Source of the DNA: Pontixanthobacter gangjinensis
Lineage (GTDB): Bacteria > Pseudomonadota > Alphaproteobacteria > Sphingomonadales > Sphingomonadaceae
Assembly (NCBI RefSeq): GCF_009827545.1
Contig: NZ_WTYS01000001.1
Coordinates: 434,001-498,000 of the forward strand
Direction: 5' to 3'
DNA: 64,000 bases
The stretch's first letter is position 1. Each line of letters begins with the position of its first letter. The translations under genes and the position numbers were made by a program. This document shows positions 9,092 through 17,229 of the stretch, piece after piece. Below the pieces are notes generated by a model. The model had not been told where the DNA came from. It worked only from the letters and a program-made list of their open reading frames with translations, and made no database searches.

Positions 9092-10720
9092 CTAAGGCAC
9101 CTTTTTCGGCACGGCTATCTTGTCAATTTCGCGGACAGGCACGTCTTCCTGTGGTGCCGCAGGCTTCAAATCGACCAGAGCAGCGCCTGCCTCCACTTGT
9201 TTCAATTGCGTCAGCTTCGCACGGAACTGGCTGAGCTCGGCACCCGACAATTGTGCGCGCGTAACAAATTTAACCGATGCAGGGTTAACCGCACGGCCAT
9301 TCCGGTACATTTCATAGTGCAAATGCGGGCCGGTCGAGAGGCCGGTTGACCCGACATAGCCGATTACTTGGCCGCGCCGGACCGATTGGCCGCTGCGAAC
9401 GGCAATACGGCTCATGTGGCAATAGCGCGTATCCATACCGCCGCCGTGGCGGAGCCGGACAGCATTACCGCAGCCACCCATCCGGCCCGAACCGACTACT
9501 TGTGCATCTGCTACCGCAACAATCGGAGTGCCGCTCGAAGCGCGGAAATCCATGCCGGAATGCATCCGGCGATAGCCAAGGATCGGATGTCGACGCATCC
9601 CAAAGCCTGAACTTATTCCCCCAGGAACCGGTGCCAGCAAGCCGCTGCGCTGTTCGCCAACGCCCGATGCCTCGAAGAAGCGTCCCTCGCTGCCCCATCG
9701 CATCAATTGTGTTTGTGACTTACCGCCGCGATCAATCCCTGCATAAAGCAATTGGCCTGCCTGACGGTCGCCAGTGGCGGCGCGCTTATGTGCCACGATA
9801 ATATCAAACGTGTCAGTAGAGCGGACCGAACGATCCATATCGATCTGGTCGCCCAGCGTGGACAGGAATTGCTGGACGGCGCTGGCCGGTGCACCTGCGG
9901 CTCTGGCTGAGCGATAAAGACTGCTGCCAACGAGACCGCGAATGCGGAGTGGAGTGTTATCCACCTGAATTGGAATGCGTTTTAGCGACAGATTGCCGTC
10001 AATGCGGTCTATTTGCAGGGCCAAATCAAACCGTGCACGGAAATTGATCGCATCGAGCGGGCGAGCTTGCCCAGCTGATGACCTTCTGCCCAAAGTAATG
10101 TCGATCTGTGTTCCGGGCTCGATGTCACTTAGCGACATGGTGCGGGCGATAAGCTCGCTCACCGTTTGCGCATCGCCGGACCCCACGCCTGAGCGCTGGA
10201 GCATCCGGCCAAAACTGTCGCCCTTTGCGAGGGTCGCCAAAAATTCGAGCTGCGGGCGCTCTGGCGCATTCTCAAGTTGTTTGACTGACGGGGTTGCCCC
10301 CATGTGCCGGCCGCTATCTGCTCCAAGCGCGAGCGGCATAATCATCTGGCTGCGGAATTCATCGCGCGCAGAATCATCCAATTCCATGGCAGGGGCTGCT
10401 TCGAGCGGTGAAAAATCGGGCCACATCGCAAGTGCGAGAGCAGATAGACCAACTAATGTCCCAACACCGCGAAACCATCGGCCACTCCCAATCGCCTCGG
10501 CCAAATCGGGGGCGAGATCAAGTTTCTCCATCTTTTCAGATGCAGAAAACCGCCATTCGTCGAATTTGTCGCTGAGCTTCCGCGCGCGCTGAATAACTTT
10601 GGGTGGTTGGTTTTCTAACAGAAGTGCATGCGACAGAGATGCCGCGCGCCAAGAGACATCGCCGCCGCCATGATCGTCGCCAGCCAGAATGGCCTCTTCG
10701 CTTTTGCGCGACTTAAACAA
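9092..10720 (-). CDS. M23 family metallopeptidase, membrane-anchored
   Basis: About 542 residues. One transmembrane segment lies at roughly 85-102 (GTLVGLSALALAM) after a cytoplasmic N-tail. A periplasmic middle part of the kind seen in OapA/MepM-type M23 proteins includes LAKGDSFGRMLQRSGVG. The C-terminal LytM domain has both zinc motifs, HSGMD near 387 and HLHYE near 466, so it should be an active peptidoglycan endopeptidase. I choose TTG at 10720 because AAGGAGG sits 5 bases upstream; the longer TTG at 10735 would place this ribosome site inside the gene. A perfect CtrA-type box lies about 90 bases upstream, suggesting cell-cycle control of wall remodelling. Confidence 0.9.
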   Translation of the reverse strand: MFKSRKSEEAILAGDDHGGGDVSWRAASLSHALLLENQPPKVIQRARKLSDKFDEWRFSASEKMEKLDLAPDLAEAIGSGRWFRGVGTLVGLSALALAMWPDFSPLEAAPAMELDDSARDEFRSQMIMPLALGADSGRHMGATPSVKQLENAPERPQLEFLATLAKGDSFGRMLQRSGVGSGDAQTVSELIARTMSLSDIEPGTQIDITLGRRSSAGQARPLDAINFRARFDLALQIDRIDGNLSLKRIPIQVDNTPLRIRGLVGSSLYRSARAAGAPASAVQQFLSTLGDQIDMDRSVRSTDTFDIIVAHKRAATGDRQAGQLLYAGIDRGGKSQTQLMRWGSEGRFFEASGVGEQRSGLLAPVPGGISSGFGMRRHPILGYRRMHSGMDFRASSGTPIVAVADAQVVGSGRMGGCGNAVRLRHGGGMDTRYCHMSRIAVRSGQSVRRGQVIGYVGSTGLSTGPHLHYEMYRNGRAVNPASVKFVTRAQLSGAELSQFRAKLTQLKQVEAGAALVDLKPAAPQEDVPVREIDKIAVPKKVP

Positions 10721-10805
10721 CGCGCCCTCCTTCAAAGGTCGCGGCTGTCATTGATGCGACCCGACCTACGCGGTCTTCTATGACGCTTTCTCTGGAGAAT
10801 TAAAG

Positions 10806-10820
10806 TTAACAACGGTTTAA
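10806..10820. promoter_or_regulatory. CtrA-type box TTAA-N7-TTAA
   Basis: TTAA, seven bases, TTAA matches exactly the full-site consensus of the alphaproteobacterial cell-cycle regulator CtrA. It lies in the 190-base divergent gap between the M23 peptidase (start 10720) and the Suv3-like helicase (start 10912), about 90 bases from each. Control of the peptidase is the more natural reading. One such site can occur by chance, though it lies in an intergenic region. Confidence 0.5.
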
Positions 10821-10911
10821 ATCACCAATATCCTAGCTTGCAATCAGATAGGCTGTTGAGGCTTTGCGATGAGCGGTTGCAGCAGCGGCAAGCGAGTGCC
10901 ACATTTGCCAA

Positions 10912-13434
10912 GTGAACTCTCGCCTTTCCGACCAATCCACGATCAAAGCGGTGCTGGGCCCGACCAACACGGGCAAGACGCACCTTGCGATTGAACGGAT
11001 GTGCGCACATTCGAGTGGCGCAATGGGTTTTCCGCTGCGCTTGCTGGCGCGGGAGGTTTATGACCGGGTCGTAGCAATTAAGGGAACAGCGCAAGTCGCA
11101 CTGCTAACTGGCGAAGAACGGATCGAGCCACCAGACGCCCGATATTTCTGCTGCACCGCCGAAGCGATGCCCAAAAGCACGGGCGGAACCAATGGCAAGC
11201 TCGCTTTTGTGGCACTGGATGAAGCCCAATTGGGCGGCAACCGCGAACGAGGGCATGTTTTCACCGACCACCTGCTCCATACCAGAGGGCGGGAAGAAAC
11301 GATGCTGCTCGGCGCTGCGACGCTGGAGCCGCTGGTTCGCGCGCTCGTGCCAAATGCCGAAATCATCAGCCGCCCACGATTTTCAACCTTAACCCATATC
11401 GGGCCGCGCAAATTGTCCCGCTTGCCGCCGCGCAGTGCCATCGTCGCCTTTTCGGCGGAGCAGGTTTACGCCGTAGCCGAAATGCTACGCCGGTTTCGCG
11501 GTGGCTCGGCGATTGTGATGGGAGCGCTAAGTCCCGAAACCCGCAACCGGCAAGTCGCGATGTTCCAATCAGGTGAGGTTGATTACATCGTCGCCACCGA
11601 CGCCATCGGAATGGGTCTTAATCTTGACATCAACCATGTCGCCTTTGCCTCGCTCAAAAAGTTTGATGGCATCCGCCAGCGCCGGCTTATTCCAGCGGAA
11701 ATTGCCCAGATTGCTGGCCGCGCAGGTAGACACCAAACCGACGGTACTTTCGGCATGCTTTCCGGCGCTGGCGGGAAAGGCCTCGAACCGGCCGATTTCA
11801 CCGAAGAGGAAATTTATGCGGTTGAGGAGCATCGCTTCGCCCCAATGACCAAGTTGCTTTGGCGAGATTCGCAGCCGAGGTTTGACTCAATTTCCACGTT
11901 GATTGCCGATCTGGAACGCATTCCCCATCAGACCCAATTGCAAGTGATGCCCGAGACAATTGATCTCGCAGTGTTGAAGCGACTGGCGGACGAGTCGCTC
12001 TCGTCAGACGTCAAGGGGCCGTCACAAGTGCGTAGATTCTGGGATGTTTGTTCACTACCCGACTTTCGCCAGCAAGGGGCGGAAACGCATTCGCGCTTCG
12101 TCGCGCGGCTCTGGCAGGATCTGCATGACGGCTACATCGGCGCAGATTTTGCCGCCGCCCGCATTGCCGAACTCGACAATATGCAAGGCGACATCCATGC
12201 TATCCAGGGCAGGATAGCCGCGATCCGCAGTTGGGCTTATATTTGTCAAAGGCCTGACTGGGTGTTGGCACGGGATGAAATGGCCAGCCGCGCGATGGCG
12301 GTCGAGGCTAAATTGTCAGACGCGCTTCATGGCAGGCTGACCGAACGTTTTGTGAATAGAAGGACTGCAATCCTGATGAAAACTCTGGGCCAGGATCCCG
12401 CAATGTTGCCGGTTAAGCTGGCAGAAGACGGTGCATTATGTGTCGAAGACGAACCGATCGGCAAGGTTGAGGGGTTCCGCTTCACCGTCGACCCGCTTGC
12501 CAACCATTCTGACCGCAAAATGCTGCTGTCCGCTGGTGAAAAAGCATTGCCGCGTATTTTGGGTGAGCGCGCTCGGAAATTGCTGGCTGGCAATCTGGAA
12601 GGTTTGCATCTCCGCAAGGGAGCAATCTGGTGGGGCAACCAGAAGGTCGCGTCGCTGGACATTGGTGTGGGTGCAGCTGCTGCCAAGATCGACTTATCGC
12701 GAGATCTGGATGCCCTGACAGAAACGGACCGCGCTGCTATGGCATCAGGGCTGGAGCAATGGCTTTCCAAAAAGACCGAGCCGGTTGCGCCGCTCCACAA
12801 GATGGAGGCCGCAACTCGCGATAAGGATGCTGGATCGCAAGCGCGCGCATTGCTTTTGACACTGATTGCGGGTCACGGTTTTGTGACTCGCGAGAAGGCC
12901 GGACTGGAGCATTTGCCCAAAGAAGTCAGGCCGTTCCTTCGCCGTCTTGGTGTCACATTTGGCGCGCTGGATATATTTGCACCCGCTTTGCTGAAGCCTG
13001 CGCCCCGCCAAATTCTGCATGCGTTGGGCGTAGATCGCAGGCCTTTACAGGAGAACATGCAGCCCGTGATTGAAGGTGCTGGCAAGCACCCATCGGGATA
13101 TCGGTCCGCTGGCAAGCAAGCAGTGCGGATCGATATTGCCGAGAAGATCATGCGTGCGGCGCACGAGGCAAAGGCTCAATCAGGAAAGAGGCGTTTTCGA
13201 ATTGATCCGGCGCTTGCGATTTCAACAGGGCTTACGCAGGATAGCTTCAAGCGGTTACTTAGCGCGGCTGGCTTTCGCATCCAGCCGGTACGTATTTTGA
13301 AAGAGGGGGCCTACGGACCGCCTGCACCTGATACTTGGGAATGGAAGCCAACGCGGCGCAAGCAACAGCATGTCGCAAATGCCGGCCCTCGTGAAGGCAG
13401 TGCATTTTCAGCTCTGGCAGATCTGGTTCGGTAA
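10912..13434 (+). CDS. Suv3-like DExH-box RNA helicase
   Basis: 840 residues resembling the mitochondrial Suv3 RNA helicase family, widespread in Alphaproteobacteria. Walker A is GPTNTGKT at 16-23 and the motif II equivalent is DEAQ at 104-107 (VALDEAQLGG). The helicase-C domain ends in QIAGRAGRH. The Suv3-type signature (NTGKTHLA...PLRLLAREVYDR) is plain. The C-terminal half (about 400-840) has no catalytic motif I recognise and ends in a basic tail. The start is GTG at 10912; an in-frame stop at 10870 rules out a much longer form. In mitochondria Suv3 works in RNA turnover; the bacterial role is unproven. It is followed by the S4 gene 12 bases later. Confidence 0.88.
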   Translation: MNSRLSDQSTIKAVLGPTNTGKTHLAIERMCAHSSGAMGFPLRLLAREVYDRVVAIKGTAQVALLTGEERIEPPDARYFCCTAEAMPKSTGGTNGKLAFVALDEAQLGGNRERGHVFTDHLLHTRGREETMLLGAATLEPLVRALVPNAEIISRPRFSTLTHIGPRKLSRLPPRSAIVAFSAEQVYAVAEMLRRFRGGSAIVMGALSPETRNRQVAMFQSGEVDYIVATDAIGMGLNLDINHVAFASLKKFDGIRQRRLIPAEIAQIAGRAGRHQTDGTFGMLSGAGGKGLEPADFTEEEIYAVEEHRFAPMTKLLWRDSQPRFDSISTLIADLERIPHQTQLQVMPETIDLAVLKRLADESLSSDVKGPSQVRRFWDVCSLPDFRQQGAETHSRFVARLWQDLHDGYIGADFAAARIAELDNMQGDIHAIQGRIAAIRSWAYICQRPDWVLARDEMASRAMAVEAKLSDALHGRLTERFVNRRTAILMKTLGQDPAMLPVKLAEDGALCVEDEPIGKVEGFRFTVDPLANHSDRKMLLSAGEKALPRILGERARKLLAGNLEGLHLRKGAIWWGNQKVASLDIGVGAAAAKIDLSRDLDALTETDRAAMASGLEQWLSKKTEPVAPLHKMEAATRDKDAGSQARALLLTLIAGHGFVTREKAGLEHLPKEVRPFLRRLGVTFGALDIFAPALLKPAPRQILHALGVDRRPLQENMQPVIEGAGKHPSGYRSAGKQAVRIDIAEKIMRAAHEAKAQSGKRRFRIDPALAISTGLTQDSFKRLLSAAGFRIQPVRILKEGAYGPPAPDTWEWKPTRRKQQHVANAGPREGSAFSALADLVR

Positions 13435-13446
13435 GTCACAGACACG

Positions 13447-13758
13447 ATGAGGATTGATCGGCTCCTGTGCTACTTGCGGTTCGTAAAAACGCGAAGTCAG
13501 GCACGAAGACTGATCGAGCAGGGGCACAGCCGCTGCAATGGCACCCGAATTATTCGTGCAAGCCTTCCGATTACCGAATCAGATATTCTGACCTTGGCGT
13601 TAGGCAAGACTGTACGAATCGTTGAAATTTTACAGCTGCCCACGCGGCGCGGATCGGTTCATGACGCTAAGGCTTGCTATCGCGTTCTTGACCCACAGGA
13701 GGAAGGTGCCATAGCAGAGGCCAAATCATTACAGGATAAAGGGAACACGCCACCATGA
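13447..13758 (+). CDS. S4-domain RNA-binding protein
   Basis: 103 residues starting with an S4 RNA-binding fold ([32 protein letters not shown]), as in HslR-type heat-shock proteins that bind ribosomal RNA. The tail after residue 75 is polar and unstructured. It is translationally coupled to the ferredoxin gene by an exact ATGA overlap (13755-13758). The order Suv3 helicase, S4 protein, fdxA, carD recurs in Alphaproteobacteria, hinting at shared RNA-related control, although the link with a ferredoxin is unexplained. Confidence 0.85.
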   Translation: MRIDRLLCYLRFVKTRSQARRLIEQGHSRCNGTRIIRASLPITESDILTLALGKTVRIVEILQLPTRRGSVHDAKACYRVLDPQEEGAIAEAKSLQDKGNTPP

Positions 13759-14093
13759 CATATGTCGTCACCGAAGCGTGCATTAAGTGCAAATATACCG
13801 ACTGCGTAGAAGTCTGCCCCGTGGACTGCTTCTATGAAGGCGAGAATATGCTGGTTATCAATCCCAGCGAATGCATTGACTGCGGCGTATGCGAACCAGA
13901 ATGCCCGGCCGAGGCCATTTTGCCTGATACAGAAGATGGTCTCGAAAAAGTTCTTGAGCTCAATACCAAATATTCCGCTGAATGGCCCAATATCACTACC
14001 CAGAAGGAGCCACCAGCCGACGCCGATGATTTTAAAGGCGTGGAAGGCAAGATGGAAAAGTTCTTCTCTCCCGAGCCGGGCGAAGGCGACTAG
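13755..14093 (+). CDS. fdxA: Ferredoxin FdxA (7Fe-8S type)
   Basis: 112 residues, the standard size of alphaproteobacterial FdxA. The N-terminal half carries [18 protein letters not shown], with Asp-Cys spacing typical of a 3Fe-4S site, and then [12 protein letters not shown] for a 4Fe-4S cluster. The remaining 50 residues are the usual acidic tail. It is a cytosolic one-electron carrier whose partner is not shown by its neighbours. The start overlaps the S4-gene stop as ATGA. Confidence 0.95.
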   Translation: MTYVVTEACIKCKYTDCVEVCPVDCFYEGENMLVINPSECIDCGVCEPECPAEAILPDTEDGLEKVLELNTKYSAEWPNITTQKEPPADADDFKGVEGKMEKFFSPEPGEGD

Positions 14094-14121
14094 GTTTATG
14101 TCCGTATTGCGGTTGGTAAAA

Positions 14122-14145
14122 CCCTGATTCTCGTGAGAATCAGGG
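14122..14145. repeat. Perfect 11+11 inverted repeat after fdxA
   Basis: CCCTGATTCTC and GAGAATCAGGG are separated by two bases, 29 bases past the fdxA stop. This is a strong stem, but no T-run follows on the plus strand, so it is either an untypical terminator, a 3'-end stabiliser or a protein site. The rest of the 271-base gap up to carD has a further small hairpin near 14207-14236 and a candidate -10-like GCTATAT at 14194-14200. Confidence 0.5.
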
Positions 14146-14364
14146 CGCGATACGTTGCCAATCAATACCGACTCGCAATTTTGTTGCGCTCGTGCTATAT
14201 GAATTATTCACCGCACCGACGTAACCTCGGTGGAAGGTGCATAATTGAAAAGGGGCGCAACCACTTTTCGACAACAAGATTAGGATTGGACCGAGTCGCA
14301 CGATACGGCCTAAGCTAGATTTTGGCTGTCCTTAAGGTGACCGTACCGCACGAAAGGACTTTTT

Positions 14365-14901
14365 ATGGCTGGCAAGGCTCTCGCCTTCGATGTCGGCGAC
14401 TATGTCGTCTACCCAAAGCACGGTGTCGGCCGTGTCACCGAAATTCAAAATGAAGAAATCGCTGGAATGGCGCTGGAACTCTATGTTCTGCGCTTTGAAA
14501 AGGAGCGCATGACGCTCCGTGTTCCCACCAACAAGGTTGAAGCCATTGGCATGCGCAAGCTGTCGAGCGACAAGACTTTAAAAGAGGCCATGGAAACGCT
14601 CAAAGGCAAGCCCAAGGTCAAACGCACCATGTGGAGCCGCCGCGCTCAGGAATATGAAGCGAAGATCAATTCAGGCGATTTGGTATCTATTGCCGAAGTG
14701 ACCCGCGATCTGTTCCGCCCCGATGATCAGCCCGAGCAATCTTATTCTGAACGGCAGATCTTCGAGGCTGCATCGAGCCGTCTGGCGCGCGAATTGGCCG
14801 CAATGGACAAGACCGACGAGCCTACTGCCTTGGAAAAGGTTCTGGATATCCTGCGCGAGCACGCCCCGCAATATTATGACAATGGCGACGATGATAGCTG
14901 A
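14365..14901 (+). CDS. CarD family transcriptional regulator
   Basis: 178 residues of the CarD/CdnL family, which binds RNA polymerase beta and stabilises open promoter complexes. The N-terminal RNA-polymerase-interacting domain starts at about residue 6 (FDVGDYVVYPKHGVGRVTEI) and the C-terminal helical DNA-contact part contains LSSDKTLKEAMETLKGKPK and MWSRRAQEYEAKI. In Alphaproteobacteria the orthologue supports rRNA and biosynthetic gene transcription. A ribosome site (AAAGGA) precedes the ATG, and a strong terminator follows. The 271-base gap upstream suggests its own promoter. Confidence 0.94.
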   Translation: MAGKALAFDVGDYVVYPKHGVGRVTEIQNEEIAGMALELYVLRFEKERMTLRVPTNKVEAIGMRKLSSDKTLKEAMETLKGKPKVKRTMWSRRAQEYEAKINSGDLVSIAEVTRDLFRPDDQPEQSYSERQIFEAASSRLARELAAMDKTDEPTALEKVLDILREHAPQYYDNGDDDS

Positions 14902-14927
14902 TCGACGAACCGCCTGACCAATCCGAC

Positions 14928-14955
14928 AAGGGCTGCCTGAAAGGGCGGCCCTTTT
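14928..14955 (+). terminator. Intrinsic terminator of carD
   Basis: AAGGGCTGCC-TGAAA-GGGCGGCCCTTTT forms a GC-rich stem ending in TTTT, 27 bases after the carD stop. Confidence 0.85.
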
Positions 14956-15022
14956 CATTGTGGTGCCTTGTTTAAACGCCTTCACTGTATTATGTGTGCA
15001 ATACAGTTCTATGGAGGATCCA

Positions 15023-15805
15023 ATGTTTAATCAACTTCTCAAAAAAATGGCCCCTGCGGCGGTTATGGCACTCGGGCTGAGCCTCAGCGCATGCAACGTC
15101 AACATGTCGATCAATGGTGACGAAGGCGTGCCGCTCGCCGAACTTGACCAATCCGGCGATGCTCCGACCGGGGTCGCGTTGCTTGGTCCTGATACGGTTA
15201 TCATTACCGAAGGCGACACTCTGGGAATTACGGTTGAAGGTAAGAGCGAGGCAGTCGAGGCCATGCGCTTCACATTGGAAGGCGGGACGCTCGCCGTGAT
15301 GCGCGACTCAGATATTTGGGATGGCGACGACAAGGCCACAGTCCGCGTCACGATGCCCGCACCAGAAGATTTGAATATGGCCGGCTCCGGGCGTATCGAA
15401 GCGATGACTATGGCAAGCCAAGCAAATATTAACATTGCGGGGTCCGGCACGATTGAGGTTTCAGCAATCTCTTCCGAGGATCTTGAAGTTGCTATGGCGG
15501 GCTCAGGCAAAGTGAAAGTAAGCGGCACCGCCAATTCACTTGAAGTCGCTGTAATGGGGTCGGGCGAAACCGATCTTGCGGGACTGAAAGTTGAAACGGC
15601 AGAGGTTTCGATCGCTGGCTCGGGCAGCGTCAGCCTTGCCTCCGATGGCAAAGTCGAGGCCAACATTGCGGGATCGGGTAACGTGAATGTCAGCGGTAGC
15701 GCGACTTGCGAAGTGAATTCGATGGGTTCTGGCAAAGTGACCTGCAAATCACCCGCAGCGAAATCAGAGCCTGAGGCAACATCTGGAGACGGGCAAGCCG
15801 AATAA
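15023..15805 (+). CDS. Lipoprotein with GIN/DUF2807 auto-adhesin-like domain
   Basis: 260 residues. The start at 15023 is set by GGAGG at 15013-15017 and by the lipobox in MFNQLLKK...LGLSLSAC (Cys at about 23); longer forms would bury the signal peptide. The rest is a 'head GIN'/DUF2807 right-handed beta-helix-like domain, with a striking near-periodic Gly-Ser-Gly motif (AGSGRIE, AGSGTIE, AGSGKVK, MGSGETD, AGSGSVS, AGSGNVN, MGSGKVT) about every 20 residues. The protein should be a lipoprotein of the outer membrane or periplasmic face. The function of the family is unknown; adhesion is only the family label. Confidence 0.85.
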   Translation: MFNQLLKKMAPAAVMALGLSLSACNVNMSINGDEGVPLAELDQSGDAPTGVALLGPDTVIITEGDTLGITVEGKSEAVEAMRFTLEGGTLAVMRDSDIWDGDDKATVRVTMPAPEDLNMAGSGRIEAMTMASQANINIAGSGTIEVSAISSEDLEVAMAGSGKVKVSGTANSLEVAVMGSGETDLAGLKVETAEVSIAGSGSVSLASDGKVEANIAGSGNVNVSGSATCEVNSMGSGKVTCKSPAAKSEPEATSGDGQAE

Positions 15806-15857
15806 TCGCCTTGTTCATATATTCTGTGATAGGGCCGCGCGTCAAAGGAGAACCTTT

Positions 15858-16190
15858 ATGCGCGGCCTCTTGATTATAGCTGCTGTGGCCAGCTCGCTGA
15901 CGCTGTCAGGCTGCCTGGCTAAGGCGGCCTTAGATGTAGCCACCGCACCGGTTCGGGTGGCGAGCAAGGCAGTCGATCTCGCCACCACCAGTCAATCTGA
16001 AGCAGATGAAAAACGCGGCCGGGAAATCCGTCAACGAGAGGAGCGTTTAGGCAGGTTGCAGCGACAGTATGAAAAGGAGCAGCAAGATTGCACCGATGGC
16101 GATCGCAGGGCCTGCGAAAAAGCGCAGAAAACCTACGCCGAGATGCAGGTTCTGATGCCTGGCGTACCAGTGGAGCCCGTTACGCGGTGA
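15858..16190 (+). CDS. Small lipoprotein with charged coiled-coil region
   Basis: 110 residues with a lipobox (MRGLLIIAAVASSLTLSGC, Cys at about 19), then a short Ala/Val-rich helix and a highly charged stretch (EKRGREIRQREERLGRLQRQ) likely to form a coiled coil. It has two further Cys (about 76 and 86) that may form a disulfide. AAAGGAG precedes the ATG. It meets the minus-strand Sua5 gene tail to tail with no gap (16190/16191). It is not recognised as a named family. Confidence 0.75.
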   Translation: MRGLLIIAAVASSLTLSGCLAKAALDVATAPVRVASKAVDLATTSQSEADEKRGREIRQREERLGRLQRQYEKEQQDCTDGDRRACEKAQKTYAEMQVLMPGVPVEPVTR

Positions 16191-17144
16191 TCAGGCCGAT
16201 GCCCGGCGAAGACGGTCGTTGATTGCTTTGCCTAATCCGGTGTCAGCAATCGGAGCTACAGCAATCCGAGGCAAATCGGAACCGGTCGCTTCATGCAGAC
16301 AAGCATAAAGATTGGACCCGGCCTCGGCCAAATTGCCTGAAACTGACAGCGAGCAATCGCCAGCCACTGCCCCGAAACCGATGTGAAATTCGTCCGCTTC
16401 CGCGCGTTCGGCGTTGAGCCGGACTGGCTTGCCGGGGGCATAATGGCTCGCGAGCTGTCCGGGCGCTTCGATTGAATTTCCGCTAGCTCCTCTCTCCAAT
16501 CCCCGGTCAAAATAGTGTCTGTGCAAAGCATCCAGATCGACTGGGCCGGGCCGCAGCTCCTCCCAACTACCATCTTCGCGAACAGCCAGGATCGTCGATT
16601 CAAGCCCTTTTTCGCATGGTCCGGCATCAAGGATCAGATCAATTCTTTCATCAAGCGACGCCGCCACATGGCTAGCGCTGGTCGGACTGATAAAGCCGCT
16701 GCGGTTTGCCGAAGGGGCAGCAAGCGGGAACTCACAAATCTCTAGCAATGCCCGCATTACAGGATGTGCTGGGGCACGCAGCGCCACCGTTGGCAGCCCA
16801 GCGCTTACCGCGTCAGCCAAACCGGCATCTGGATTCAACGGAACAACGAGAGTGAGTGGCCCGGGCCATTCCAATTCTGCCAGCCATGATGCGCTGCCAG
16901 TCAAATTTGCATAGCTTCGCGCATGTTCAGCATCGCGGACATGAACAATTAGCGGATTGAAGCTCGGCCGCCCCTTTGCTGCATAGATCTTGGCGACCGC
17001 TTCCTCATTGTCAGCGCGGGCAGCGAGACCATAAACCGTCTCCGTCGGCACTGCGACCAAGCCCCCCGAACGCAGGATTTCGGCCGCACGGGCGATTCCG
17101 GCAGCGTCAGCAAGTATTGATTCCGTAGCGTTCTTGTCGCCCAT
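16191..17144 (-). CDS. L-threonylcarbamoyladenylate synthase (Sua5/YwlC type)
   Basis: 317 residues, the long Sua5 form. The N-terminal YrdC domain (about 10-205; GGLVAVPTETVYGLAARADN, AKGRPSFNPLIVHV, PLAAPSANRSGFISPT) makes threonylcarbamoyl-AMP from threonine, bicarbonate and ATP for the t6A base of ANN-reading tRNAs. The C-terminal Sua5 domain follows after a linker (APGQLASHYAPGKPVRL). It ends directly against the lipoprotein gene. The gap of 85 bases to the divergent acyl-CoA dehydrogenase should hold both promoters. Confidence 0.93.
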   Translation of the reverse strand: MGDKNATESILADAAGIARAAEILRSGGLVAVPTETVYGLAARADNEEAVAKIYAAKGRPSFNPLIVHVRDAEHARSYANLTGSASWLAELEWPGPLTLVVPLNPDAGLADAVSAGLPTVALRAPAHPVMRALLEICEFPLAAPSANRSGFISPTSASHVAASLDERIDLILDAGPCEKGLESTILAVREDGSWEELRPGPVDLDALHRHYFDRGLERGASGNSIEAPGQLASHYAPGKPVRLNAERAEADEFHIGFGAVAGDCSLSVSGNLAEAGSNLYACLHEATGSDLPRIAVAPIADTGLGKAINDRLRRASA

Positions 17145-17229
17145 GCCGCCGCGCTATAAGTGAGGGGCACAAAAAGCCAAGGGAATCGTTGTTCCTGCGC
17201 ATTCACAATACCTTTCAAGGAAACTGAAA

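Noticed and set aside
9275-9300. Two TTAA words 11 bases apart
   Set aside because: Spacing does not match the CtrA consensus of seven bases, and it is inside the M23 coding sequence.
10869-10912. Alternative ATG at 10869 for the helicase
   Set aside because: It is in another frame; a stop at 10870 closes the helicase frame upstream, so GTG 10912 is the first usable start.
15360-15760. Possible DNA repeat array in the GSG lipoprotein gene
   Set aside because: The repeat is at protein level; codons vary too much for a DNA tandem repeat or CRISPR.
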